A DNA stretch of 64,000 nt from Jaenimonas drosophilae (GCA_030849065.1 JASAON010001607.1:26593-90592); one strand, 5' to 3'. Shown: positions 1 to 9,881, numbered from the stretch's first letter. Translations and numbers: made by a program. The notes: generated by a model not told the origin, from the letters alone.

Positions 1-1093
1 CGACGCTCACGGTGGTGCGACCAATCTCGCAGTGGCGGCCTGACACGATGCCCATCAACACCACCAAGACGACGGAGGAGCTTGGATTCACCACATCCAA
101 GTTGGCGGTGTTCTCCACCGACCACACCACCGTGTCATGTGCGCTCACCGTGGGGGTGACGAAGTCCTCCGCCTCGGTGCGGCACACAACGTAGAGCGAC
201 TCCAGCTCCTCCGTGAGGCCATTCACGATGCGCTTGAGCACCACCATGGAGCACCCATCCACGCGCACGGACACACCAAAGTCGCCCGGTTCATTCCCGC
301 CATAATCGCGGCGCAGACGCGCGAACAACTGATCAAAGGACTCGCGGTACTGCGGCTGATCAAAGGTGATGGCGGGTAGGCCATCTTCACCACCACCGAC
401 GGTGATGGATTTGGTGGTGGTGTTGTCGTCGCCCAGGGTGAGGTAGGTGCCCGCGGCGGCTGCGGAGGCGCTGCCCCCAATGAGGGTCTCGCGTGGATCA
501 CGCACATGAGCGAGGAGCAGATCCAGGACGGGGATTTTGCTGCGGTCGTAGCGCAGGAGAAGGCGCTTCAGTCGGTTGGCGTGTTTCTGTTCGACGGAAT
601 CCATAATCTTCATGGCTGTTTTGGCCTCCCCGAGTACGTCCGTCTCCAACGTGAGTGAGACCCACCCCGCCACACCTTGTGGGGGTGCGGAGAGCACATT
701 ATCATCGGCCTTGGGTGGCGTGGTGCCGAGGTAGTACGTACGTGTCTTGGAGCCCCCCTGCACCAGGCGCTGGATAGATACGTAGCAGTAACCAAGCAGC
801 ACCTCCTCCACATCGCGGCGCTCCTCATCACCGGCGCTCATGATCATGCCTAAACCAGGAAGTAGGCCCTTGGACTGGGTTACGTGGTAGACGCTCACCT
901 CCATCACGGCAAGGTGGTGTGTGTTCTCCACAACGAAGGTTTCGTCGTAGTTCGGGTCGTAGGTGTTGCGGCGGGAGTGGGTCAGGAAGCGGTACGTCTT
1001 ATCAACGTTGATGGTGATGCGGGGGTTGATGCTGCCGCTCGCGGCGGGGCGAAGGAGGTGAGCGCCATGCACCTTGATGGTCAGTCGGCCCAT
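1..1093 (-). CDS. C2-domain protein, 3' end cut off by window edge
   Basis: The minus-strand frame opens with ATG at 1093 and stays open to the window edge, giving about 364 residues; the C-terminus is missing. The first 60 or so residues have the beta-strand pattern of a C2 domain (a strand resembling LTIKVHGAHLL, then YDPNYDETFVVEN and an LAVMEVSVYHV strand). A second C2-like block appears near residues 265-364 (FGVSVRVDGCSMVVL, then DTVVWSVENT and SVVLMGIVSG). C2 domains bind membranes or proteins, often with calcium; I do not see the full set of calcium-binding aspartates, so a structural or protein-binding C2 is possible. A pyrimidine tract ending in CAG lies 7 nt upstream of the ATG and supports this start. 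No specific orthologue was recognised. Confidence 0.75.
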   Translation of the reverse strand, partial: MGRLTIKVHGAHLLRPAASGSINPRITINVDKTYRFLTHSRRNTYDPNYDETFVVENTHHLAVMEVSVYHVTQSKGLLPGLGMIMSAGDEERRDVEEVLLGYCYVSIQRLVQGGSKTRTYYLGTTPPKADDNVLSAPPQGVAGWVSLTLETDVLGEAKTAMKIMDSVEQKHANRLKRLLLRYDRSKIPVLDLLLAHVRDPRETLIGGSASAAAAGTYLTLGDDNTTTKSITVGGGEDGLPAITFDQPQYRESFDQLFARLRRDYGGNEPGDFGVSVRVDGCSMVVLKRIVNGLTEELESLYVVCRTEAEDFVTPTVSAHDTVVWSVENTANLDVVNPSSSVVLVVLMGIVSGRHCEIGRTTVSV

Positions 1094-1100
1094 GAAGCAA

Positions 1101-1141
1101 CTGTTGTGGTGGCAGCAGAAGAAAAGAGATGGGGGGAGGGG
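1101..1141 (-). promoter_or_regulatory. Probable spliced-leader acceptor for the C2-domain gene
   Basis: Read on the minus strand, a C/T-rich tract (CCCCTCCCCCC then CTCTTTTCTTCTG) is followed by CCACCACAACAG, with the AG at 1102-1101. The ATG at 1093 lies after only 7 nt. Pyrimidine tract plus AG is the kinetoplastid trans-splicing signal. The assignment is by pattern only. Confidence 0.55.
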
Positions 1142-1623
1142 GGTGTACTACGAAGGAGTTGGTAGTGCGGCTTGTTGGCCACTCACCTCCTCGTAGCAAG
1201 CACAACACCACTCGTACTAATGGTGAAGATATATAAGGTGAATAAAGGGGGGGCAGTCAATGCCGATGTGTGTGTGAATGGGGGGGAGAGGTGTTCGCGT
1301 CCTGCTCTCAAGGTGTGAGAGTGTGTGTATCGAATTGGTTGGTACCCCCTTGTGGGCCAATGATGGGTTGCTACATCGGCGTAGAAAGAGGAAGAAGATG
1401 GGGTTGGGAGAGGTGTTGGGTGGCAGGAGTACAAGAAAGCATGAAGGAGAGTATGAGTTGTGTGGTTTGTGTGTGTGTGTGTGTGTGTTATTATGATGAT
1501 GAAGGACAGCTCAAGAAGAGACGCTGTGAGGGGTGAAGAAGCACGGTGAGTGGCACCTACACCACCTACACTTCCTTCATCACCCCACTACACGTACGTC
1601 CTACTCCCCAGGATGCATCTTCC
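1142..1623. other. Intergenic region with a GT microsatellite
   Basis: No convincing gene. The plus strand is G/T/A-rich, and a (GT)n run lies at about 1469-1488. The stretch would carry the 3' UTR of the SET gene and the intergenic signals of the C2 gene. Confidence 0.6.
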
Positions 1624-3057
1624 TCAGCTTAATCGTTGTTCGAAAGCAGCAAGGATACTCATCTCCGACTGCAGCACCTTCACGCAGAGCTGCCGACGAA
1701 TGCCCTCCACGGAATCTGCATCCTCGGCCACAAAAACCATCTCCACTTGCTGCAGTTGTGCTTGCGTTGCCTCTCGGCGGAGCCCCAACATCGTCATGGT
1801 GGCCTGGCGCACCTCCTCCGTCTTGGGTGCCTCCCAGTGTCGAGCGATGCTGTGGTACAAGTCAGTGAAGAGGGGCTCCGGCACTGAGAGGAGGTAGCAG
1901 GTGGCGCGTAGCAAACGAAGTTGTTCCTCCACCTCCACCTCACGTGCCCGCTGAGCCTCCTCGCTGAGCTTTGATGCGCCGCCACTTGTTGTGGGTGGGC
2001 GAGATAGATGAAGGCCTTCATCGAAGAGAATACCCAGACGCTGCAGCCTCTCCACCCGCTGGGCCAAATCTGCGGCTATCACCTCCGTATTCAGCTCTGC
2101 TCCTCCATCACCGATTGCCGCTGTTCGTGCTGCGATGCCCAACGCCACCAAACATGGGGCAGAGATGCGCACCACATCCTCCTCCACCACAGCATCCGTA
2201 ACGAACTGGAACTCCACAGCAAAACGCGCAGCACCAATGTGGCCGTAGCTGCAGTAAATCTGCTCACCACGTGCAAGTGGTCGAGCAGCAACAACAGTGA
2301 AGGATGCGGCATGCTTCCTGCCTCCGCCCTGCACCTTGAAGCTGGCGTTGGTGCGGTCATTGGAGTGATTCAGAATATCCAAGCCCGGGAGGAGGTAGGG
2401 CCCTTCACGGCCCACAATCTCTTCACGATGGAAGTTGCGCGAGAAGACCTGCGTGAGGCAGCTGACGAAGCGCTCGCGCGTGGCAAGATGAGATGGCCAA
2501 ATGGAAGGATGGCGGCTGATGATTTGCTGCGCGCGCGCCCAACGTTCCTCCACACGAATGTCTTGCAGCGCCTGCGTGAGGCCCGTCGTGATGGTGTAGG
2601 GCGTGGAGGACGAAGAAGGAGATGAGCTCGTTGAGGTCGGCAGCAGCACCTTCTCCTGCTCTGCGCTGAGACTAAAGAGGTGGTGAGGCATCTGCGGGCA
2701 CGCCTCCAACCATGCTTGCATCGGCGTGGAGTTGCGGCAGAGCTCCGCCAACAACCGCATCACCACGTGGAGCACCTCATCGCGCTTTTCCCTCTTCTCT
2801 TGTTCCTCTTCCTCGCGCAGTGCCGCCACACTCGGCATGAGCGGGGTAGGCTCGGCGTAGGGCGATATGGAGGCTTCCACAGGGCAGCTGAGTAGCGTCG
2901 TGCCAGCAGCGATGGGGCGTTTGGCGAAGGCGCCCATGCCCATTGACTTGGTTGGCACGAGGAAAGCAGCGTCGGGGTGGAGGAAGATCTCGTGTGTCTT
3001 GGCCCACTTGCCAAAACGCTCAGGTGAGGGCTTCGATCCCAACTCCACGGGTGCCAT
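1624..3057 (-). CDS. SET-domain methyltransferase of the SETD3/SETD6/Rubisco-LSMT type
   Basis: 477 residues starting at ATG 3057. Family hallmarks of split SET proteins are visible: an N-terminal SET strand around residues 39-58 (GMGAFAKRPIAAGTTLL), a long helical insert, then LDILNHSND at 227-234 containing the cofactor-contacting NHS, and GEQIYCSYG at 264-272, which carries the catalytic-region tyrosine and the YG motif. A helical C-terminal region follows, as in the substrate-binding domain of this class. Such enzymes use S-adenosylmethionine to methylate lysine or histidine on non-histone substrates (actin, ribosomal proteins, translation factors); the substrate here cannot be told from sequence. 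A poly-Ser stretch at about 143-152 is low complexity. Confidence 0.85.
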   Translation of the reverse strand: MAPVELGSKPSPERFGKWAKTHEIFLHPDAAFLVPTKSMGMGAFAKRPIAAGTTLLSCPVEASISPYAEPTPLMPSVAALREEEEQEKREKRDEVLHVVMRLLAELCRNSTPMQAWLEACPQMPHHLFSLSAEQEKVLLPTSTSSSPSSSSTPYTITTGLTQALQDIRVEERWARAQQIISRHPSIWPSHLATRERFVSCLTQVFSRNFHREEIVGREGPYLLPGLDILNHSNDRTNASFKVQGGGRKHAASFTVVAARPLARGEQIYCSYGHIGAARFAVEFQFVTDAVVEEDVVRISAPCLVALGIAARTAAIGDGGAELNTEVIAADLAQRVERLQRLGILFDEGLHLSRPPTTSGGASKLSEEAQRAREVEVEEQLRLLRATCYLLSVPEPLFTDLYHSIARHWEAPKTEEVRQATMTMLGLRREATQAQLQQVEMVFVAEDADSVEGIRRQLCVKVLQSEMSILAAFEQRLS

Positions 3058-3415
3058 CTTTCACGCTTGATACAATGGATGGTGCTGTCAAGGAATTTGC
3101 ACACGTTGGTTGTTGTCGTTGTTGTGTGGGCACAAGATACGCTAGAGTATTCACCGGCAAGAAGATGAAGATGAAGCAAAGGTGTGTGGCAGCTGTACGA
3201 GTGTCTTGTCTGTGAGGTTGTATTGCTGACTCACTCATGATGATGTTAATTGGTTGGTGTACGCAAGTGGTGGCAAAAAAAAAAGGATGTCGCTGGACGC
3301 GTGGAGCTTCATCCATGGAGAGCACATCTCGGCGTGATGTGCGTACGTATCCTTCTCTCCACCCTCACATGATCCAGATATGTTGGAAGTAGGGGTGGAG
3401 TAGAGGGGAGCTCAC
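3058..3415. other. Intergenic region
   Basis: No gene seen. It contains an A10 run near 3276 on the plus strand. On the minus strand immediately upstream of the SET start no strong pyrimidine tract is visible; a CAACAACGACAACAACC-type sequence is present instead. Confidence 0.5.
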
Positions 3416-5548
3416 TTACCCCCGCGTGAATAAGAACACCATGGGTGCCACTAAACCATCATCCTCTCCAGTATTCTTCGCATCGAGGCTGAATTTGGCG
3501 CCAGCGTGGCCCATCGTTGCGCTAATGGCGCCATTGATGATGGCGGCGGTGGCGGTGATGCCAAATGGTGGCACACGTGGCAGCTCGCGTGCCACACCCA
3601 CACGTCGGCAGCTATCCTTGAACTCGGACACCTCCTGATCCCAGCTATCTGCCGATTGGCTTGGCAGGGCAAGTGCGTAGAGATGCCGTGTGAGATCGAA
3701 GAAGGCCATGGATTTGGTTGTGGTGTGGTGCTCCAGCTTCGTCTTCGACGACCGCCTCGTCGTGGATGTGGCCATGGGCCGGGCAATGAGGCCGCCAGAG
3801 AGGAGCAGCGACCACAGTGGCTTGGCGAACACCACATCGGCGGAGGGGCTGAGGGCGGCGGCGAGCAGCGCACGGTGTGCGGCGGGATGACCAAAGAGCT
3901 CCGACCACTCCGCGACGGTGAAGACGAAATTGACGAGATAATCGTTGATGGGGGTCGTGCTCGGGAGTGGGGAGGAGGCCTCCGGGCTCGCCTCCGTTGG
4001 AGTGGCCATGAGCTTGCCATCCACCATCACCAAATCTGCCTCGGCCAAGACACGCACCGGGTACTTCACCCGCTCGCAGCACGCCTGGAGCGCCGAAACC
4101 AGCTCACGTTGGAGGCCGTCCATCTCTGGCGCCAACACAATCGTGAGGGCCGTGCGCGGGCCGCGGAGCTCCTCCACCGCCTTCAAGTAGCCCGCCATAT
4201 CCATGCGGTACGAACACTGCATCAGCCCATTCGCCCCCTCCGCCTCCTCCACGTGCTCAATCACCTGCGGCGCCACCTCAGCCAGCTGCACGAGCTCGGC
4301 CATGTGGCGAGGGGTTCCCATGTTGATGCGGGCCACGGACCAACACTCATCGTGAGGGTTGGCGGTGCGCATCTCCAGCCCATCACGGGCCTCGGCCGCA
4401 TGTACGCCTTCTTCATCCATGTGCAGACGATAGGTGGCACGCGCGCAGAGATAGAGTGGCCCACAACACCTCACCTCGCGCTCCATCGCCTCGACCACCT
4501 CCACATCAAGATCAAAGTGGGCAGCGATGGCGGAGAGGAGGGCTGCGTGCGCAGGCTCAGACTCAGTCTCCACAGCCTCCCCACTGAGCTGCTTCAGCGC
4601 GTCGTAGACGGCTTGCTCGGTGGGCGATGCGTGCGAGAGGTGATGGCGCGGAGTACCTAGCGGGTTGGTTGGGAGCGATCGCATGCCATCGCCAACACGG
4701 CTGCGGTCAAAGAGCATTGCCATCATCAATCGAAGGATGCGGCACACTGCCGTTCCCGCCCCAACCAAGCACTCCCCCGCACCTCCCCGCATGGCAAAGG
4801 CATTCGGGGAGAGCCCACATGGTATCGTCATGCCCTCTGGCAGTGCGCAACGCAGCACACGTGGATGTCGTGCGTCGGTGTAGTCGGTGCTCCGCACACT
4901 AACCTGAGTAGGAAGTGGGTTAAAGGGGGCGTGAATCTTGCTGCGTCGTGGTGCCTCAACGTAGCTCATCCACCCCAGCGGGTTAGACATGGTCGGCACA
5001 TCATTGAGCCTCCAACACCCCTTATCATCCTGAGCAAGGTCAATGTAGCGTGCCACGCAGAGCTCACCATCTTCGTAGTCGGGTGAGGGTGATGTAAATC
5101 GTCCAAAGAATTGGTTCTGCTCACTCACGCCAATCCTCCCCTCCTCCACATACGAAACGATGCTGACGTGGCCCCACGGGGTGAGGCACTTGTCGTAGGG
5201 GTAAATGAGAATATCGCCCACCTCCGGACGTTGTGTTGTGTGGCCGTTGTTGTGCGCCACGAGTGGGTACTCCACCCCAGTCTCAACGTGGGTTAGCACT
5301 GTCATCTTGTATATCTCACTCGCCCGGCCACAGGAAGCGAAGATGCAGCCCGTCGTCAGCAGCACAAAACGTCGTGCGTACTCGACGCACTGATAGCGAA
5401 AGCCTGTATAAATGAGGCTCTGAATGTAGTTGTTCTCCCCACTGAAGAAGCCGTCGTCGCGGTTGGAGCAGGCAAAGACGCCCTTGAAGCTGCCTTGGTA
5501 CTCGCCATAACGTAGGAGAGTAGAAGCACTCGTCGTATCGGCAGACAT
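3416..5548 (-). CDS. Glutathionylspermidine/trypanothione amidase with a degenerate synthetase domain
   Basis: 710 residues, ATG at 5548, TAA stop. Residues about 15-200 form a CHAP amidase domain like that of E. coli GspSA and kinetoplastid TryS: the nucleophile Cys54 in YQCVEYARR, His127 in WGHVSIV and the SEQNQF motif at 142-147 are all present. This half should hydrolyse glutathionylspermidine or trypanothione amide bonds. The remainder aligns in outline with the ATP-grasp synthetase: CARATYRL at 368-375 where TryS has an SGRFDF-like segment, AEARD at 385-389 where TryS has FEYNAD, INDY at 534-537, and KPLW at 576-579 matching the EPMW region. The glycine-rich KPIxGRxG loop and the C-terminal GDSF-GTGIRE block are not recognisable. 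I infer a hydrolase-only or regulatory protein. A true TryS elsewhere in the genome would be expected. Confidence 0.8.
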   Translation of the reverse strand: MSADTTSASTLLRYGEYQGSFKGVFACSNRDDGFFSGENNYIQSLIYTGFRYQCVEYARRFVLLTTGCIFASCGRASEIYKMTVLTHVETGVEYPLVAHNNGHTTQRPEVGDILIYPYDKCLTPWGHVSIVSYVEEGRIGVSEQNQFFGRFTSPSPDYEDGELCVARYIDLAQDDKGCWRLNDVPTMSNPLGWMSYVEAPRRSKIHAPFNPLPTQVSVRSTDYTDARHPRVLRCALPEGMTIPCGLSPNAFAMRGGAGECLVGAGTAVCRILRLMMAMLFDRSRVGDGMRSLPTNPLGTPRHHLSHASPTEQAVYDALKQLSGEAVETESEPAHAALLSAIAAHFDLDVEVVEAMEREVRCCGPLYLCARATYRLHMDEEGVHAAEARDGLEMRTANPHDECWSVARINMGTPRHMAELVQLAEVAPQVIEHVEEAEGANGLMQCSYRMDMAGYLKAVEELRGPRTALTIVLAPEMDGLQRELVSALQACCERVKYPVRVLAEADLVMVDGKLMATPTEASPEASSPLPSTTPINDYLVNFVFTVAEWSELFGHPAAHRALLAAALSPSADVVFAKPLWSLLLSGGLIARPMATSTTRRSSKTKLEHHTTTKSMAFFDLTRHLYALALPSQSADSWDQEVSEFKDSCRRVGVARELPRVPPFGITATAAIINGAISATMGHAGAKFSLDAKNTGEDDGLVAPMVFLFTRG

Positions 5549-6084
5549 GGTCGTTGTTGCCGTTGTTGTTGCTGTATGTGGGTCAATGGTTGCTGATGGA
5601 TCGATATTCAGTCAAGCAAATAATGAAGGACCGCAGTGCAGGGGGTTCAGATACACCACACAACGTTGGTGGTTGGTGAAGGAGCACGTCGGGAAGGTGT
5701 GGGGAGAAAAAAACACAACAAGAGTGGCCACGTCGTTGAAGGTGTAGGGAAGGTATCTCCGTCCAACTCTCTTCAATCTGTGTTCGTTATAAAGAAGTAG
5801 TGCGTGTGTGTGGGGGATGTGGGTGATGTTGGTTGTTGGATGCCTAGGTGCAACAAGACTGAACGAACAAGCACCACACTAACATTGAGCACGCGAAGAA
5901 GGAGGAGAGGGAGAAGAAAAAGGCGCTGTGCTACGTAGTGTATGCCACATGCATTCACGTCAAGCATCTGTGTGTGTGTGTTGCATATATCATTGAGTGG
6001 CTAGCAGTGCACGCAAGCACAGGTTCTACTCCACCACGGATCTTTGGTCCTCGCCATCTACGCCTCAACAACGTTGTTTTTTTT
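5549..6084. other. Intergenic region
   Basis: No gene supported. Directly upstream of the amidase gene the minus strand reads CAACAACAACGGCAACAACG, preceded by CATACAG, a possible spliced-leader acceptor about 23 nt before the ATG. Short TG repeats occur near 5809 and 5970. Confidence 0.5.
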
Positions 6085-9000
6085 TCATAGCCCATCCGCC
6101 TTGGGAATGAAGGGTGTGTTGTCGGTGGAGCTGTTGGCACGCAGCACAAAAGCGAGCTGCTCCAGACTTCGTTGCACCTCGGGCGGAATGGTTCGGTTGG
6201 ATTCATGTGGGGCAATCACGTTGCACGTCGCCACCATCACCTCGCGTTTTGGGTTGCGCTTCCGAACCTTGTCGAGACGGATGCTCCCCTCCAGGTCAGA
6301 GCGCCGCACCGGCCGCGGCAGCTCCTGATGATGATTGAATACCACGACGAGCGGCAGGGTGGGAAAGAAGTCGGCAACGGCATGGAGGTAGGCCGAGGCC
6401 TCGGGCAGCTCCTTGTAGTTCTGAGAATCCACCACGAAGAAGAGGAAGTGAATGCGCTCCACGGAACGAACGTAGTGGCGCCAGTTGGTGCGGAAGGTGT
6501 CTCGGCCTCCGAGCTCGTAGAGGCCGAGCACCCACTGCTCAAAGGCCACCACCTTCTGCGAGAGGCCAACCGTTGCCACGGGCGGGCGCACCAGACCGCG
6601 GAGGCAGTTGGTGAGGAGCGTCTTGCCAGTGTTGGTCAGCCCAAAGACGAAGCCGGTGCGCCACGCCCGTTGTGCCGCCATCGCCTCCAAAGGGAGCAGA
6701 TGGTTCAGTGCCACCCAACACATGTTGGAGAAGCTGTAGCTGCGCACCGAGACGGAAAACTCATCGTGGCATGGCCGTTGGCGGCCATCCTCCACCTCAC
6801 CGCCCCCATCCATCGCGTCGAGCTGATTCAGCAGCGGCTCCACCTCGCGCTCCGTTTCCTTGTACTCGCAAAAGGCGTGGAGGAGCTCCACCGCCTCCGC
6901 GCGGGTCAGTGAGCCAAAGGATGGGCCATCCATGGCGTGGCTGTACATGTGGCGCAGACGACGCAGATTCAGAATGAGAACGCGGGTGAGATCGTGCTTG
7001 CTGACGCGCCGTCGTCGCCCAAAGGCGTCGGAGAGGCTCTCAATGGCGCCAAGGATGGCATCGGCGCTAATCTTCAACTCCAGGTGAGAACCTTGCGAGT
7101 CGTAGACCGTCGTTACGACGCGATGGAGGTTGAGCACCTGGATCTCCTCACTTCGTTCAAGGGCAACGGCCTCACCAAAGTTGATGTCCAGCGAGCCATG
7201 CGCGCTGCCGCCACCGTCGTCGTCTTCGTCGTCGTCGTCGTCGAGGCCATCACCATCACGTCGGCGTCGGCGTTGGGGGCAGCGATTCACGTGTTCGGGG
7301 TAGCTGAAGTAGTGTTCGCACCACCGCCCCAGTCGTGGAGTGGCAGGGCAGGCCCAGAGATGGTGCAGCAGGCAGCGCGTCAGCATCGAGGTGCTGCTTC
7401 CACCACCACCCCCACTCGTACCAACACCTCCGTTGCCGCCCGCAGCGGCCCCACTCACCGAGTTGGTCTGCCGCTGAATCGCTTCATGCACCAGTGCGAT
7501 GTTGGCATCCACGGTGCAGAAGAACACATCCGTCAAAACGCCCTTCGCCACGGTGGGCTCGGGGATGTGGGCGAGAGGAACGACGGAGCTCCCATCTCCA
7601 TAAGCCGAAAACTCCATCGCGATGCAGTTGATGCAGTAGCGCAGCGTGTCGGAGAGGGCGGTGCCACCATCCGCATCAGCTCCCACTCCGCCAGCCGGCA
7701 CTGAGTCGTCAGCACCGGCACCACCTGGCGCAGCCAAGGCCAGCGAGGGCTGCCGCATGAGCCCACCACTTGCAACAACACTCGGATTGGCCACCGCCAC
7801 CGCCGCCGCCACCACCCCTCCAGCACCACGAAAGAGGAGGTGCATCCGCGTCGTATACAGCGCGCCAACGGTGTGGATGAGGTCAAAGAGCTCCTCCGGC
7901 CGCAGGCTCAGACCCAAGGTGTGAATGGCCTTGAAGAGGGACTCCCACACAATCACAACGCGCATGGTGCGGCCCACAATGGCACTCAGCCGTACATGCA
8001 GCTGCTGCAGGGAGTTGTGCAAGGCGGCAATGAAGGAGACGTGCATCAGGCGTTGGGTGAGGTGCGGGTTTACGCGTGGGCGCAGGGGCTGTGTGCTGTC
8101 AAGGAGGAGATCGAGGGCGCGTTGGGTAGGATAGAACACCTTCAGGAGCTGTGCGGCGAGGAGGAAGGCTGGACGGCAGCGCTGCTCCAAGTGCGTAGGG
8201 TGCGTGAAGAGATCGAGCAAGGGTGGGCGGTCGGCGGCCACCGACTCGCGATCAATCACGATGCAGAAGCCGGTGATGTGCTCCGCCAACAGACGGGCCG
8301 GGGAGGTGGAGGATGGCACGCAAACGTGGCCAGCAGCGCCACGCGCGCCTGGTGAGTGCGACGAGGCGTTGTGGCCGACTGGCTGAGAAGGTGAAAAGAG
8401 TTGCGGGGTTGGTCGTGGCTCACTACGACGAAGAGGGGTGGGAGTGAAGAGAGAGGCCGCCGCACGCGTGGATTGCTCGGCCGAGTACAGCGGTGGTGGA
8501 GGTGGTGGAAGCATGCCCGACATGAGCGGGCCCACGACGGAGTGTGCAGCAGACGTGCTCGGGGTGGCGGTGTGGCCGAGGATTCTCTCCGTCTGCTGCA
8601 ACGCCTCCTCGAGACTGCACGTGATGGAGTGCATCAAATCGGAGCCAACGTGCCGCTCCAGGTAGCCCTCCACGTCGAGATGCTCATTGAGGTTGGAGCA
8701 CCACAAGAAGGAGATGGAGCGCTCCTCCTCACGGACGTGGAGCTGCAGAAGCGCCCGCAGCTCATCCCGGACCGCCACGCAGCTGGGCTCACTCATGAGC
8801 CAACCCTCAATGTAGGGGTCGCGGAAAGTGTTGGATTGCATCAACAGCAACACCTCCTCGGCGGTATTCACGACCAGCTGGGCGTGGCTGGCGTCGTTGC
8901 GGCGCAGGAAAATAAAGAGAATGAGTGCCTGCGTGGATGGATCGTAGAGAGGTCCGTGCGGGTCGGCGGAGCTCGTCTCGAAGGCGAGGAGCACGCGACG

Positions 9001-9564
9001 TGGTGCGGGCATCGTCCCGGAGCGGGAGAGGAGGATGGAGATGTGCTCCAGCGCCACCTCCACTGCCTCCACAACGTACTGCAGCAGGTCTTCGCTCACT
9101 TCGGAGAGGAGCTGTGCCGTTTCCACGTAGATATCCATACCCAAACTGCGACTGGCGGCAGCGGTGCGGCGCTGCACGAGCTGCAGCACCGCCCGCCGCT
9201 GCTGAAAGGTGGAGTCGGTGGCAATGAGCTGGGTGATGGCGGCAGACCAACGCTCTCGCTCCTCCTGCGAGCTCATTCGGAACCTGACGGTGTAGCTCCG
9301 CCGCGTTTCCAGCACCATCACAAAGAAGCGGTTTTGCTTGTCGCCGGCGTAGAGTACGCCACGAATATCCTCTGCCCGAATCACCTCCTCCGCGCAGTGT
9401 GCCTGGTCGTTCTTGTACATCTCGAGGCACTTTTCTGACTCATTCACCACCCAAAAACGCCGTTTGTATGAGAGGAAGTTGCGGATGCCATGTCGCTCAA
9501 TCATGCAGCGGAGCTCACCCATCACGCGGTTGTTGTAGGAGCCATCTACGTGGGTGTAGGCCAT
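6085..9564 (-). CDS. PH-domain protein fused to an ARF-like GTPase domain
   Basis: 1159 residues from ATG 9564; the frame is open further upstream but that part overlaps the end of the next gene and reads through CA repeats. Residues about 20-115 are a PH domain (LSYKRRFWVVNE, then FFVMVLETRRSYTVRF and ERERWSAAITQL with the invariant Trp). The middle is helical with an acidic stretch (DDDDDEDDD). The last 185 residues are ARF/ARL-like: P-loop GLTNTGKT at 975-982, a switch I-like PPVATVG, ELGGRDTFRTNWRHY near 1017-1031 matching the ARF DVGGQDKIRPLWRHY, FFVVDS, then NHHQEL near 1077 where ARFs have NKQDL. PH suggests phosphoinositide or membrane binding. The altered NKxD suggests weak or changed nucleotide specificity. 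No orthologue name was recognised. Confidence 0.85.
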   Translation of the reverse strand: MAYTHVDGSYNNRVMGELRCMIERHGIRNFLSYKRRFWVVNESEKCLEMYKNDQAHCAEEVIRAEDIRGVLYAGDKQNRFFVMVLETRRSYTVRFRMSSQEERERWSAAITQLIATDSTFQQRRAVLQLVQRRTAAASRSLGMDIYVETAQLLSEVSEDLLQYVVEAVEVALEHISILLSRSGTMPAPRRVLLAFETSSADPHGPLYDPSTQALILFIFLRRNDASHAQLVVNTAEEVLLLMQSNTFRDPYIEGWLMSEPSCVAVRDELRALLQLHVREEERSISFLWCSNLNEHLDVEGYLERHVGSDLMHSITCSLEEALQQTERILGHTATPSTSAAHSVVGPLMSGMLPPPPPPLYSAEQSTRAAASLFTPTPLRRSEPRPTPQLFSPSQPVGHNASSHSPGARGAAGHVCVPSSTSPARLLAEHITGFCIVIDRESVAADRPPLLDLFTHPTHLEQRCRPAFLLAAQLLKVFYPTQRALDLLLDSTQPLRPRVNPHLTQRLMHVSFIAALHNSLQQLHVRLSAIVGRTMRVVIVWESLFKAIHTLGLSLRPEELFDLIHTVGALYTTRMHLLFRGAGGVVAAAVAVANPSVVASGGLMRQPSLALAAPGGAGADDSVPAGGVGADADGGTALSDTLRYCINCIAMEFSAYGDGSSVVPLAHIPEPTVAKGVLTDVFFCTVDANIALVHEAIQRQTNSVSGAAAGGNGGVGTSGGGGGSSTSMLTRCLLHHLWACPATPRLGRWCEHYFSYPEHVNRCPQRRRRRDGDGLDDDDDEDDDGGGSAHGSLDINFGEAVALERSEEIQVLNLHRVVTTVYDSQGSHLELKISADAILGAIESLSDAFGRRRRVSKHDLTRVLILNLRRLRHMYSHAMDGPSFGSLTRAEAVELLHAFCEYKETEREVEPLLNQLDAMDGGGEVEDGRQRPCHDEFSVSVRSYSFSNMCWVALNHLLPLEAMAAQRAWRTGFVFGLTNTGKTLLTNCLRGLVRPPVATVGLSQKVVAFEQWVLGLYELGGRDTFRTNWRHYVRSVERIHFLFFVVDSQNYKELPEASAYLHAVADFFPTLPLVVVFNHHQELPRPVRRSDLEGSIRLDKVRKRNPKREVMVATCNVIAPHESNRTIPPEVQRSLEQLAFVLRANSSTDNTPFIPKADGL

Positions 9565-9881
9565 GAGGGGGGGCAGCGTCCTCTTTTCCGGTACTAAGCA
9601 CCTAAGCACGTACACACACACACACACTGTGCGTGTAGGTGTATCGGGAGGATGAAGGAGGTTGATGGCGGGTGCGGTTATACAATCAATGACGCACGGC
9701 AATAATTGCGTGGCACCCGCATCCCTATTCTTTGATGTAAAATGAAGATGAAGGATAAGGAATAGTGTGTTGTGATGAATGATGGGTATCCAGGAAACAA
9801 GACGTTGATGTACGTGCATCAACACACACACACACACAAGAATCCGACTAGTCGTAGGGAGAGAGAGAGATCCTGGCCCGT
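9565..9881. other. Intergenic region with two CA repeats
   Basis: The spacer between the PH-ARF gene and the crooked-neck gene. (CA)n runs lie at about 9612-9627 and 9822-9838 on the plus strand. No gene. Confidence 0.6.
9612..9838. repeat. Pair of CA dinucleotide repeats
   Basis: (CA)8-type runs at 9612-9627 and 9822-9838, in the leader region of the PH-ARF gene. CA/GT microsatellites of this kind recur in most dense-region spacers. Confidence 0.7.

Noticed and set aside
8401..9438. 345-codon plus-strand open frame
   Set aside because: Antisense to the PH-ARF gene, whose domains are clearly recognisable on the minus strand.
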